A stretch of DNA of 64,000 nt from an uncultured Sphingobacteriaceae bacterium (GTDB lineage: Bacteria > Bacteroidota > Bacteroidia > Sphingobacteriales > Sphingobacteriaceae), in contig CAMLLO010000002.1 of assembly GCA_946480915.1 (NCBI GenBank), positions 186,001 to 250,000 on the forward strand, in the 5' to 3' direction. Every line of letters starts with the position of its first letter. Positions within the stretch are counted from its first letter, which is position 1. The position numbers were made by a program, and so were the translations under genes. The notes under the pieces were generated by a model. The model was not told the origin of the DNA, did not search any database, and saw only the letters and a list, made by a program, of their open reading frames with translations. Below are positions 35,207 to 43,675 of this stretch, piece after piece.

Positions 35207-36187
35207 TTATCTATAAGCCGTCTCCAACAGAGACGGCTTATTCATTTTTAAATATCTAAGCAAATCCTGACTAAACTCTTCTGCCCCTTGCTTATTCAAA
35301 TGAAAGGGATCGGAAAACTTTTGATATTTGAAATTAAAATCCTTATTTCTGGAAAAGTTTATAAATGTAACATTTTCAAATTCTTGCGCCGTTTCCCTTA
35401 ATTTCTTCGTTTTATAATTTTCCTTTTCGTCTAAGATCTTAGGGGATATAACCACATACGTTTTAATATTGTATTTGGCAGTGTTTTTTAAAAATTCCCT
35501 GTAATAGTTTAGGGCTTTATGATCTATAATGGTACTATTTTCATTTTGTTCTTCCCTTCCTAAAGCTAATCTATGAGTATAGTCCTTTAACATCAGATCC
35601 GTCATTTCACCTGTTAACGGAGCATATCCATTGTCATCAGCTTGAACTTTATTTGAAAACAGGCAGTTATAACCCAGGATAAATAAACTGGAATTATACG
35701 GATAAACCCTGGAAGCCAATTTGACATTCTCCCACCTGCTTATCTCTGTTAAATACCTTAGTAACTCTGGATGTCTACGGGCATAGGGAAACAAGACTGA
35801 TAATTTTTCATATTTACCTTCGCCCGGCGAAATCTCCCAAGAATTAACATCCAAGATGATAATTTTGGGCTTATATCGTTTTAAAATAGCAGTTTGCATT
35901 GCTGCATAATATGGAAGCATTTGTGCATCTCGCCCCACGTTATAGCACGACATTTCCAGAGTTTTCGATAATATACTTGGTGAATAATGCCGAACAGCCC
36001 TTGAACTTCCAAAGATCAAAATGTCGTGTTTTGTACTATCAATTGAATACGTTGTTTGTGCAAATTGCCCTTTCCTCTGACTGAAATATGCAAACTCGAA
36101 CAAATATCCAAGTCCAGTATCAACCAGTACTAGACAAAATAAAAACAAAAGAAGTCGCTGGAGGAATATCTTTATCTCTGGCTTCAT
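35207..36187 (-). CDS. SGNH-type O-acetyltransferase/hydrolase partner of MBOAT protein
   Basis: A 326-aa protein anchored by one N-terminal helix (FLQRLLLFLFCLVLVDTGLGYLF). An SGNH-like block I appears as DILIFGSSRAVRHYSP, and a DPFHLNKQGAEEF C-terminal motif fits the catalytic Asp-x-x-His. The catalytic Ser would be in the GSSR motif near residue 59. Two bases downstream of the MBOAT gene on the same strand. By analogy with AlgI/AlgX-J and PatA/B systems it would pass acyl groups to a polysaccharide in the periplasm. Its 3' end carries a hairpin. Confidence 0.75.
   Translation of the reverse strand: MKPEIKIFLQRLLLFLFCLVLVDTGLGYLFEFAYFSQRKGQFAQTTYSIDSTKHDILIFGSSRAVRHYSPSILSKTLEMSCYNVGRDAQMLPYYAAMQTAILKRYKPKIIILDVNSWEISPGEGKYEKLSVLFPYARRHPELLRYLTEISRWENVKLASRVYPYNSSLFILGYNCLFSNKVQADDNGYAPLTGEMTDLMLKDYTHRLALGREEQNENSTIIDHKALNYYREFLKNTAKYNIKTYVVISPKILDEKENYKTKKLRETAQEFENVTFINFSRNKDFNFKYQKFSDPFHLNKQGAEEFSQDLLRYLKMNKPSLLETAYR
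35213..35241. terminator. Hairpin terminator overlapping the end of the SGNH gene
   Basis: Twelve-base arms (35213-35224, 35230-35241; core AAGCCGTCTC) are exact reverse complements with loop CAACA. On the plus strand the hairpin is followed by TCATTTTT, ending the barrel gene 34528-35193. On the minus strand the arms encode the last codons of the SGNH protein before its stop at 35207. Confidence 0.7.
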
Positions 36188-36189
36188 AT

Positions 36190-37617
36190 TTAGAATTGGA
36201 AATAAATGAATTGCCCTCCGCTAAATACGCCGAGTAAGAGTATCACAAATATGCCCGCAATTAAAGACGCCCACCTCACCCAAACTAATCTGTGCATGGA
36301 AAAATTAAATTTATCATTCAGATACTCCATTTTATACTCAATTGTAAATAGTAAACTAATTGCAAGAATACAGTGAGCCATATTACTTACTCCTTCTCCA
36401 ATGAATGGTTTGCTACCAAAGGAGCTAAAATTCCCTATTAACGTAAACGCTTCGTTTATCGAGCTTGCTCTGAAAAATACCCAGGCAAAACCCACAATCA
36501 ATAGCGTAAAAGCAGTACTGAAGCTATTATTAATGAAGGGTCCAAGACTTAGAACTCGCCCTACCCTCTCCCTGAATGGCTTTAATACCATACCAGACAA
36601 TGTATAAAAACCATGTAATAAGCCCCAAACAATAAACGTATAATTAGCACCATGCCAAATTCCGCTCACTAAAAACACTATCATTAAATTTAAATATATC
36701 CGATAACGCGGAACCCGGTTTCCACCTAAGGGTATGTATAAATAATCTCTAAACCAGGTAGATAGAGAAATGTGCCACCGACTCCAAAACTCGCTAATTG
36801 ATTTTGAGAAATATGGCCTCCGGAAATTGATCATTAAATCATATCCCATAATTCTGGCGCAACCAATGGCAATGTCCGAGTAACCAGAGAAATCACAATA
36901 TATCTGTACAGAGAAAAACAATGTAGCTACAGCCACTGTAGTCCCATTATGTAGATCAGGATGTCCATACACCGAATTAACGTAAATAGATAAGCGATCG
37001 GCAACAACCAGCTTCTTAAAAAAGCCCCATAACATTAATCGTAGGCCCGATACCACTCTTGCGTAATCAAATTCATGATTTTCATGCATTTGATGTAAGA
37101 TATTTTGGGGCCGTTCTATCGGACCAGCTACCAATTGAGGATAGAACATTACATACAAACTGTAAATACCGAAATGTTTTTCTGCCTTTTGATTGCCCCT
37201 GTATACTTCAATTGTGTAGCTCATGGCCTGAAAAGTATGGAACGACAAGCCTATTGGCAGTAAAATATTTAAGTACGGAAGAGAGTTCTTATATCCAAAA
37301 TCACCTAAAGCTACTCCAAGGCTATCATTAAGGAAATTATAATATTTGAAAACAACTAAAACACCAATATTTGCTATGAGGCTAAAAATTAAAAACAATT
37401 TTCTTTTTTTGCCCTGTGTTTTTTCAATATAAATACCTGCGATGTAGTCGATTACAATTGTAAAACCGAGAATTAATATATAAACCGGCACAAATGCCAT
37501 ATAAAAATAGCAACTCGCTCCGAGCAATAATATCCATTTGTACTTATGTGGTAAAAGGAAATAGATACTGGTTACTACAATAAAAAATATGATAAATTCA
37601 ATAGAATTAAAAAGCAT
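36190..37617 (-). CDS. MBOAT-family O-acyltransferase (AlgI/DltB-like)
   Basis: A 475-aa inner-membrane protein with about 11 helices, expected to move an acyl group across the membrane. MBOAT hallmarks are visible: FWSRWHISLSTWFRDYLYIPLGGNR, and the conserved His in LVSGIWHGANYTFIVWG with a second in LLHGFY. The N-terminus MLFNSIEFIIFFIVVTSIYF is that of AlgI-type proteins, as is LNILLPIGLSFHTFQAMSY. Pairs with the SGNH protein 2 bases downstream, so a dedicated acyl relay for surface polysaccharide or another polymer. Confidence 0.92.
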   Translation of the reverse strand: MLFNSIEFIIFFIVVTSIYFLLPHKYKWILLLGASCYFYMAFVPVYILILGFTIVIDYIAGIYIEKTQGKKRKLFLIFSLIANIGVLVVFKYYNFLNDSLGVALGDFGYKNSLPYLNILLPIGLSFHTFQAMSYTIEVYRGNQKAEKHFGIYSLYVMFYPQLVAGPIERPQNILHQMHENHEFDYARVVSGLRLMLWGFFKKLVVADRLSIYVNSVYGHPDLHNGTTVAVATLFFSVQIYCDFSGYSDIAIGCARIMGYDLMINFRRPYFSKSISEFWSRWHISLSTWFRDYLYIPLGGNRVPRYRIYLNLMIVFLVSGIWHGANYTFIVWGLLHGFYTLSGMVLKPFRERVGRVLSLGPFINNSFSTAFTLLIVGFAWVFFRASSINEAFTLIGNFSSFGSKPFIGEGVSNMAHCILAISLLFTIEYKMEYLNDKFNFSMHRLVWVRWASLIAGIFVILLLGVFSGGQFIYFQF

Positions 37618-37817
37618 AAGGGTTTAATCGTAGCGTTCAGAATTTTAAAATCACGGTAAGTATAATAAACTTAATGACTTTTTTAAAATCCGGGTATACG
37701 GAATAATGAACGATTAGATACAAAATAGAACAAGGTTAATTTATAGAATTAGGGTAATCGATAAAATAGTTTAAAAAAGTGTTTACCTTTCAGAGGTTTT
37801 ATACTGGCTCAAATTCC

Positions 37818-38348
37818 ATGAAATTATATATAGTATTATTTTCTCTGCTTTTTATTACTGGAAAAATAAATGCTCAACCAGTTTCTGTAAATAACTTCCT
37901 TGTTAAAGAGCATCTGCTAAAAAATAGTAAGCTTGCTATTATCGCTACAGATTCTTCTGATCATCCCATAGAAACTGTAAACGGCACTTTTTTATTCAAC
38001 ATAAACGGATTTCAACAGGAATTAAAATTTAATGACGGTATTGCTGTAGCTCCTCAAAAAATAGAAAAATCAACATTTGTATACCTGAAGCATCAGAACG
38101 AACTCGGTACCCATTCGAAACTATACTATGTAATAAAGAAAAATGAAGATTTAAATCCGATAAACATTAATTGGATGCTTTTGCTTTTTGTTCCCTTAGT
38201 AATTATAGTAATTGCAACAGTTTTCAGGAAGTTTATAATTTTCGCTATCGTATTACTGGCAATAATTTTCTTTTTTAATTCAAGCAAAGGATTGAATATC
38301 CCAACTTTCTTTGAGACAATAATTGACGGGCTAAAATCTGCTATTTAA
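37818..38348 (+). CDS. Hypothetical membrane/exported protein
   Basis: No family recognised. From ATG 37818 the product is 176 aa with a signal peptide (KLYIVLFSLLFITGKINAQ), a soluble region of about 85 residues, and two adjacent hydrophobic segments (INWMLLLFVPLVIIVIATVF; IIFAIVLLAIIFFF). A longer frame from GTG 37779 would bury the signal peptide, so ATG 37818 is preferred. It ends overlapping the convergent TamL-like gene by 4 bases. Possibly an envelope protein. Confidence 0.55.
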   Translation: MKLYIVLFSLLFITGKINAQPVSVNNFLVKEHLLKNSKLAIIATDSSDHPIETVNGTFLFNINGFQQELKFNDGIAVAPQKIEKSTFVYLKHQNELGTHSKLYYVIKKNEDLNPININWMLLLFVPLVIIVIATVFRKFIIFAIVLLAIIFFFNSSKGLNIPTFFETIIDGLKSAI

Positions 38349-40687
38349 AACGGCATACCTATACCGAAATTATATTGCAAAAATCTGTATACATCGGGAT
38401 CGTGAGTTCTTGAATATTCTGCCTTAAATTCGTTATTAAACAGATTTTTAATAACCCATTGATCTTTGCCTTTAAACTGCGGATCTTTTATTTTAGCACC
38501 AACATCGAATCTGAAAACAAAGTATTCTACATCAAACCTTAATCCTGCTCCTGCACCGATCGCAATCTGATTAAAGAACTGATTAAACTTAAATTCACCG
38601 CCGGGATTATTGTCAGATTTCCTGATTCTCCAAACGTTTCCCAAATCGGTAAAAGTAGCCCCTTTCAGCTTTGAACCAAAAAAATTATTTAAAATTTTGA
38701 ATCGATATTCAAGATTCGCTTCCAGCTTTAATTCACCAAACTGATCAAGATTAATAAGTTTTCGCCTTAGGTCACTGGTAGCCAGAGTATCTCGATTGTA
38801 GTTCCCCGGGCCAAGAGTTCTGGCTTGCCACGCTCTGTTACCTGTAGACCCGCCGGCATAAAAATTTTTTTCGAATGGAAGTTGAAGGTCTCGTGAATTG
38901 CCATATGAATAAGCTATTCCGGGATTTAGTCTTGCAATAAACTGACGTTCACCGCCCAAACTTCTATACAGCCTAAAATCGGCTTCGGTTTTAGCATACT
39001 GTAAATAGCGTAACCCTAAAAACGTACTATCCGTTTTTAATACTCTATCCAATAGGCTTAAAGTATTCCCACCTATGTCGTTGGAAGTTCTGAAATATAT
39101 AAAATTATCATAGCTTATCAGTTTTGAAGCATTTAAAGTATATGTATATAGAGCTCCTAGGTTAAAATACTGCCGATCATTCGTTTGTAGATATAGATTG
39201 TATCCCAATGAATCTAATTCCTTTCTAAAACCATCATCAAAAATCCCTCTGCGAAATTCAATATTTATAGGGGTAAACGAATGAAGTTTAGTTCGAGATT
39301 CAACCCAGTCGTAAGTAAGAGAGTTTATAAACAAACGACTTCGAAAGGCATTAACCTGATCAAAAATTTGCAAACTGCTTGAAATAGTGGTATGCGGAAC
39401 GCCGTTTCTGCCTAGCCCACCTGTATTAAATGGAACCAGAAGTCTTGGAAAAGTAAGGTTCACACCCAACTGCAGGTCGCGGTTGAATATCCTTTTTGCC
39501 AAACTACCTTTTATTACCGAATTAAATAAAAGACCATACCTGATTTTAAAATCAAATTGTTCCCCGCCACCAAAAACATTCCTGTTTGTATAGGTATTAC
39601 CCAGGTTAAACCCATTGATTGCCGAATTAAATGTATATTCACCTTCAATCCGGTTACTAAGTCTTTTCATAGGAACCGCTTCGATAAAAGCATCCAGACC
39701 GGTACTATCACTGTTTTTTTCAAAATCGATCTTCACGCTCTTAAAAACATTCAAATCGAATAACCTATCATATGTTAAGTTCTTTTTATCAATGTCATAT
39801 TTTTCGCCATTTCGCAAATACGTATATCGCAAAATGGATTTAGGCTTGAATCTATGAGAATAATCCTTAAAAAAGTACTGAGAGTCTATTACTGCAGAAT
39901 CTGGAATTATCCCTTCAGTTTTACCATAACTATTTTTTATAAGTATAGAAGTATTATTTAAATAGTACACCTTATGTGTCGGGTGATCAACAGGATTGTC
40001 GAGGAACAATTTAACATTTGCCGCGCTTGAATACAGATTGGTATCCACGGTAAATCTTACATATTGTTCCTTATAATCATAATATCCATCTCGCTGAAGC
40101 AGATTAAAAATTTGCTTACTTTCATTCCTTAACGAATCACCATCATACCGTGCTCGCTCTGTCAAACGGGTAAATGATGGCCGGTTTTCTACATACAGTT
40201 GTTTAATAGCGGAATCCGGAATTACATACGAAAAGTTTTTTATGGTAAATGACGGTCCGGGCTCAGCAGTGAAGGTTATATAAGCCTTCTTTTTTTTTAA
40301 AACAACATCGCTCTTAACCTGTGCTTTAAAAAAGCTTTTATCAAACAAAAATTTCTCGAGTTCCCGCCGGGAAATTTCGACTGAAGAACTATCCAAAATA
40401 TTAGGAGCTTCGCCAATGTCCCGAATACGATCTGTTCTGTATTTGCCGTTCTTCGTATTGAAAAAATTATACAAGGCCAGGTTCAAGCGTGAGTTCGGCA
40501 TAATACCACGTTGAATATACAAGTTTGCCTGCTCAGAAAATTGCTTATCTATTCCTTTTATAGAAACCCGCCTTACCAGTTGCTGGTTATCAGACAGGTA
40601 TTTTGTTGCAGAGCAGCCTCCAAAAAAAATCACCAAAAACAGTATACTTGCAGCAGATAAAGGACGAACTAAAAAATATGCTTTCAA
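38345..40687 (-). CDS. tamL: Omp85-family lipoprotein, TamL-like
   Basis: A 780-aa BamA/TamA-superfamily protein. It starts from TTG at 40687, the only usable start after an in-frame TGA, with a lipoprotein signal peptide (SAASILFLVIFFGGC) putting a lipid on Cys 25. POTRA-like domains cover about 30-330 and the C-terminal surface-antigen barrel runs to YNFGIGMPF, with the Omp85 barrel blocks LPFEKNFYAGGSTGNRAW and GAGAGLRFDVEYFVFRFDVG. Bacteroidota carry a lipidated TamA called TamL, and length and lipobox fit; likely helps insert outer-membrane proteins with TamB. Its start overlaps the divergent methyltransferase start. Confidence 0.82.
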   Translation of the reverse strand: MKAYFLVRPLSAASILFLVIFFGGCSATKYLSDNQQLVRRVSIKGIDKQFSEQANLYIQRGIMPNSRLNLALYNFFNTKNGKYRTDRIRDIGEAPNILDSSSVEISRRELEKFLFDKSFFKAQVKSDVVLKKKKAYITFTAEPGPSFTIKNFSYVIPDSAIKQLYVENRPSFTRLTERARYDGDSLRNESKQIFNLLQRDGYYDYKEQYVRFTVDTNLYSSAANVKLFLDNPVDHPTHKVYYLNNTSILIKNSYGKTEGIIPDSAVIDSQYFFKDYSHRFKPKSILRYTYLRNGEKYDIDKKNLTYDRLFDLNVFKSVKIDFEKNSDSTGLDAFIEAVPMKRLSNRIEGEYTFNSAINGFNLGNTYTNRNVFGGGEQFDFKIRYGLLFNSVIKGSLAKRIFNRDLQLGVNLTFPRLLVPFNTGGLGRNGVPHTTISSSLQIFDQVNAFRSRLFINSLTYDWVESRTKLHSFTPINIEFRRGIFDDGFRKELDSLGYNLYLQTNDRQYFNLGALYTYTLNASKLISYDNFIYFRTSNDIGGNTLSLLDRVLKTDSTFLGLRYLQYAKTEADFRLYRSLGGERQFIARLNPGIAYSYGNSRDLQLPFEKNFYAGGSTGNRAWQARTLGPGNYNRDTLATSDLRRKLINLDQFGELKLEANLEYRFKILNNFFGSKLKGATFTDLGNVWRIRKSDNNPGGEFKFNQFFNQIAIGAGAGLRFDVEYFVFRFDVGAKIKDPQFKGKDQWVIKNLFNNEFKAEYSRTHDPDVYRFLQYNFGIGMPF

Positions 40688-41424
40688 AATCTCAAATCAG
40701 TTTTGTAAATGCATTACATCAAAAAAAACACCGAAAAGAACAAAATCTTTTCATCGCCGAAGGTAGTAAGTCGATAGTTGAATTTACACAATCAAACTAC
40801 ATTGTAAATACAATTTTTCACACTTCGGAAGCAACTCCAAAGTTGTATAATTTATCACAGAAAGTGAAACTTCTGGAAGTAAGTGATTCCGAACTAAAAA
40901 AAATCAGCACCCTTACCACCCCTAACGATGCTTTGGCTCTAATACAAATCCCTGAGAGAACGAATACCGCCAAAGAAAGTTTTAAAGGAAAGTTTGTATT
41001 GGTATTAGATGGCATTCAGGACCCTGGTAATTTAGGCACAATAATCAGAACCGCGGACTGGTTTGGATTTTCGGATATAATTTGCTCTACGGATACGGTT
41101 GATGCTTATAATCCCAAAGTTGTGCAGGCAAGTATGGGTTCGCTTTCGCGGATAAATATATATCATGCAGATCTTAAAGAATTTCTCGGCCTTCCTAATA
41201 TGAAAATTTTTGGCGCTTTGCTGGATGGAAGCTCGGTTTATCAAACTGATTTTGGCAGAGAAGGTTATATTATCTTAGGAAATGAAGGGAATGGAATTTC
41301 AGAAAAGGTGAAAGCCCTAATTAACACTGCCGTGACAATACCAAGGTTTGGCGGTGCCGAATCCTTAAATGTTGCTATTTCTGCTGCAATAATCTGCTCA
41401 GAAATCAAAAGAAATATTAAATAA
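40678..41424 (+). CDS. SpoU/TrmH-family RNA 2'-O-methyltransferase
   Basis: A 248-aa SPOUT enzyme with an N-terminal substrate-binding part (FVNALHQKKHRKEQNLFIAEGSKSI) and the knot motifs VLDGIQDPGNLGTIIRTA, ILGNEGNGIS and IPRFGGAESLNVAISAA. Substrate, rRNA or tRNA, is not deducible. Start at ATG 40678 (MLSKSQISF); the longer frame from 40603 lies antisense inside the TamL gene and adds no family-like residues. The two start codons overlap by 10 bases on opposite strands. Confidence 0.88.
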   Translation: MLSKSQISFVNALHQKKHRKEQNLFIAEGSKSIVEFTQSNYIVNTIFHTSEATPKLYNLSQKVKLLEVSDSELKKISTLTTPNDALALIQIPERTNTAKESFKGKFVLVLDGIQDPGNLGTIIRTADWFGFSDIICSTDTVDAYNPKVVQASMGSLSRINIYHADLKEFLGLPNMKIFGALLDGSSVYQTDFGREGYIILGNEGNGISEKVKALINTAVTIPRFGGAESLNVAISAAIICSEIKRNIK

Positions 41425-41425
41425 T

Positions 41426-41456
41426 ATTGGGCGGCAACAATAAATTACTATTTTTG
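41426..41456 (+). promoter_or_regulatory. Promoter of tRNA-Cys
   Basis: ATTG at 41426-41429 stands 19 bases before TATTTTTG at 41449-41456, matching the Bacteroidota -33 (TTTG/TTG) and -7 (TAnnTTTG) elements. The tRNA begins 15 bases after the -7 box. Confidence 0.65.
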
Positions 41457-41471
41457 CAATCCCTTAACAAA

Positions 41472-41542
41472 GGTCGGATGGCCGAGTGGCTAGGCAGAGG
41501 TCTGCAAAACCTTCTACAGCGGTTCGAATCCGCTTCCGACCT
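41472..41542 (+). tRNA. tRNA-Cys (anticodon GCA)
   Basis: A 71-base cloverleaf. Acceptor stem GGTCGGA (41472-41478) pairs with TCCGACC (41535-41541). Anticodon loop CTGCAAA with stem AGGT/ACCT gives GCA, and the T-arm has GGTTCGAATCC. The discriminator base is T, as usual for tRNA-Cys. CCA is not encoded. Confidence 0.95.
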
Positions 41543-41571
41543 CAAGGAAAAAATTTAAAAAAAATTACAAA

Positions 41572-41751
41572 ATGGCAGTTACACGTTTAAAAAGAAAAGA
41601 CAGAAGGAATAAAACGGTTTCACGCATGGAGGTTCAGTTTCTTAAATTAGGTCGCAATCTGGAAACAGGAAGCCGCTCTAAAGAATCTGCAACTAGCCAG
41701 CTTTCGAAAAACAACGCAGTTTTAGCTCAAATCGTAGCACAGGCAAAATAA
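41572..41751 (+). CDS. Small basic protein (59 aa), unknown function
   Basis: A 59-codon ORF starting 29 bases after the tRNA. The N-terminal third is strongly basic (MAVTRLKRKDRRNKTVSRME), the rest polar, with no cysteines or signal peptide. A strong terminator follows 19 bases after the stop, so tRNA and ORF form one short unit. The pattern resembles small ribosome- or RNA-associated proteins, but no named family is recognised. Confidence 0.75.
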   Translation: MAVTRLKRKDRRNKTVSRMEVQFLKLGRNLETGSRSKESATSQLSKNNAVLAQIVAQAK

Positions 41752-41770
41752 TTTTTGCTCGTTTCATTAT

Positions 41771-41802
41771 AAAAAACCCGAAGTAATGCTTCGGGTTTTT
41801 TT
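41771..41802. terminator. Intrinsic terminator after tRNA-Cys and 59-aa ORF
   Basis: AAAACCCGAAG, loop TAAT, and CTTCGGGTTTT form a perfect 11-bp stem followed by T7. It serves the plus-strand unit and, by its A-run, probably the convergent pyrD gene that ends at 41829. Confidence 0.9.
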
Positions 41803-41828
41803 ATTGACAAAGGTTTGTTATCTTTCAA

Positions 41829-42866
41829 TTATTGCGATTTTATTCTATTTAAAATCCCCTTGTTAATCCTCTTTACTAAACCTGGACCTTCATAAATAAA
41901 CCCAGTGTAAATCTGAATTAAGGAGGCCCCCGCATCTAATTTCTCAAGAGCATCCTCAGCCGAATGAATTCCTCCGACGCCAATAATCGGAAAAGCTTTA
42001 CCCGATTTCTCTGACAAGTAACGTATTACTTCTGTAGACCTTTTAGTAAGCGGCTTTCCACTTAAACCACCAGTTTCAGATTTTACACGTTCTTCAGTGG
42101 TTAATCCTTCCCTGCCAATAGTCGTATTGGTTGCTATTACACCCGCAATTCCAGTCTCCTGTACAATTTCCACAATATCATCCAGTTGAGCATCTGTTAA
42201 ATCAGGCGCAATTTTCAAAAGAATAGGCTTAGAGACATTATTTTTCAAATTTCTCTGCTGCAATGTATTTAATATGTTTTTCAAAGGCTCTTTTTCTTGC
42301 AAAGCACGCAAACCCGGAGTATTTGGCGAACTCACGTTTACCACAAAATAATCTACCACATCAAACAATGCATCGAAACACTTTATATAATCGCTTACTG
42401 CATCCTCATTCGGAGTAAGTTTATTTTTCCCAATGTTCCCCCCGATAATCAATCCGTTACGCTTCAAATGCTTTAGCCGAAGCGCTGCAACGCCTACCCC
42501 TTCATTGTTAAAGCCCATTCTGTTAATTAAACCTGCATCAGCTGGAAGACGGAACATTCTTGGTTTATCATTTCCAGGCTGAGGAAGAGGAGTAACGGTA
42601 CCAATTTCAATAAAGCCAAACCCGAAATTAGCCAGGTCACTGATTGAGGAAGCGTTTTTATCAAAGCCAGCAGCTAATCCAACCGGATTTTTAAATTTCA
42701 AGCCAAATACTTCACGCTCTAACCGAGGATCATTTACCTGAAATATCTTTTTTTGTAAAGAGGAAACTCCCCAAATTCGATTCAGGTTTTTTAAAGTTTC
42801 GGTAACAAAATAATGGATCTTTTCAGGCTCGAACTGAAATAAGAAAGGCTTTAGCAATTGATACAT
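41829..42866 (-). CDS. pyrD: Dihydroorotate dehydrogenase (quinone), class 2
   Basis: Oxidises dihydroorotate to orotate in pyrimidine synthesis, passing electrons to quinone at the inner membrane. FMN-binding and catalytic features include [22 protein letters not shown], the [12 protein letters not shown] motif with the class 2 Ser, [11 protein letters not shown] and ATNTT. The N-terminal amphipathic segment ([20 protein letters not shown]) is the class 2 membrane anchor. The ATG at 42866 (345 aa) is chosen because a -7 box ends 4 bases before it; the ATG at 42881 would lie upstream of that box. Confidence 0.95.
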   Translation of the reverse strand: MYQLLKPFLFQFEPEKIHYFVTETLKNLNRIWGVSSLQKKIFQVNDPRLEREVFGLKFKNPVGLAAGFDKNASSISDLANFGFGFIEIGTVTPLPQPGNDKPRMFRLPADAGLINRMGFNNEGVGVAALRLKHLKRNGLIIGGNIGKNKLTPNEDAVSDYIKCFDALFDVVDYFVVNVSSPNTPGLRALQEKEPLKNILNTLQQRNLKNNVSKPILLKIAPDLTDAQLDDIVEIVQETGIAGVIATNTTIGREGLTTEERVKSETGGLSGKPLTKRSTEVIRYLSEKSGKAFPIIGVGGIHSAEDALEKLDAGASLIQIYTGFIYEGPGLVKRINKGILNRIKSQ

Positions 42867-42870
42867 CCTG

Positions 42871-42878
42871 CAAAAATA
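42871..42878 (-). promoter_or_regulatory. TAnnTTTG (-7) promoter box of pyrD
   Basis: TATTTTTG on the minus strand ends 4 bases before the pyrD ATG at 42866, implying a leaderless or nearly leaderless transcript, and decides between two candidate starts. Confidence 0.45.
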
Positions 42879-42926
42879 CATGAATTATTGACTTTGAAAT
42901 AAGATCACTATTCAGAAACTTAAATT

Positions 42927-42934
42927 TAACTTTG
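42927..42934 (+). promoter_or_regulatory. TAnnTTTG (-7) promoter box of mnmD
   Basis: TAACTTTG ends 16 bases before the mnmD ATG at 42951. No TTTG at the -33 spacing. Confidence 0.4.
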
Positions 42935-42950
42935 AAGCTTAATAGACGCA

Positions 42951-43625
42951 ATGACAAACTTGCATTTCGTGGTTACGGCAGACGGCTCGAAAACCATATT
43001 CAATCCTAGTGTTGGAGAAAACTATCATTCAAAACATGGCGCTTTGCAGGAAAGCAAGCATGTATTTGTGAAATCAGGCTTACGCTTCTTCCTGGAAAAC
43101 AATAGTCAAACTGAGGTTTCTGTACTCGAAGTAGGCTTTGGAACGGGACTAAATTTTCTATTGAGCGCACAGCATTGTCTTGAAAATAAAATCGCTTTAA
43201 ACTATACAGGAATCGAAGCCTTTCCTCTGTCTTCGGAAATGATTAACTCTACTGAGTACGAAAAATTTGTTTCGGACCAGTTGTACAGCCACTTTCTTCA
43301 AAACTATCAGGAAAGCTTAAAAACCGAAGTTATGATTGATGAGTACTGCAGGTTACAAGTGGCAAAATGTAAGCTTGAAGATTTTAAAAGTGAAAAACAA
43401 TTCGATGTGCTTTACTTCGATGCTTTTGCAGCGATCCATCAGCCAGAGATGTGGACCACCGAGGCTCTTGAACGCTGTTGCAGCTCTTTAAAACCAGACG
43501 GGGTTTTTGTAACCTACGCGATTACAGGGAATTTAAAACGATCGATGAAATCTTTGGGATTTTCTATTGAAAAAGCTCCCGGCGCCCCCGGAAAAAGAGA
43601 AATGCTACGAGCGATAAAAAAATAG
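42951..43625 (+). CDS. mnmD: tRNA wobble-uridine methyltransferase MnmD
   Basis: A 224-aa SAM-dependent enzyme equal to the N-terminal (MnmC2) domain of MnmC. It would finish the mnm5 group at U34 of tRNAs. The SAM site shows VLEVGFGTGLNFLL, and YTGIEAFPLSSE; YFDAFAAIHQPEMWT and GVFVTYAITGNLKRSM follow. The oxidoreductase half of E. coli MnmC is missing, as is normal for stand-alone MnmD in Bacteroidota and Gram-positives. Confidence 0.9.
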   Translation: MTNLHFVVTADGSKTIFNPSVGENYHSKHGALQESKHVFVKSGLRFFLENNSQTEVSVLEVGFGTGLNFLLSAQHCLENKIALNYTGIEAFPLSSEMINSTEYEKFVSDQLYSHFLQNYQESLKTEVMIDEYCRLQVAKCKLEDFKSEKQFDVLYFDAFAAIHQPEMWTTEALERCCSSLKPDGVFVTYAITGNLKRSMKSLGFSIEKAPGAPGKREMLRAIKK

Positions 43626-43675
43626 TTTTCATTTATTAAAATATCTATTTTAGAACCTCAATAAACACACACACA

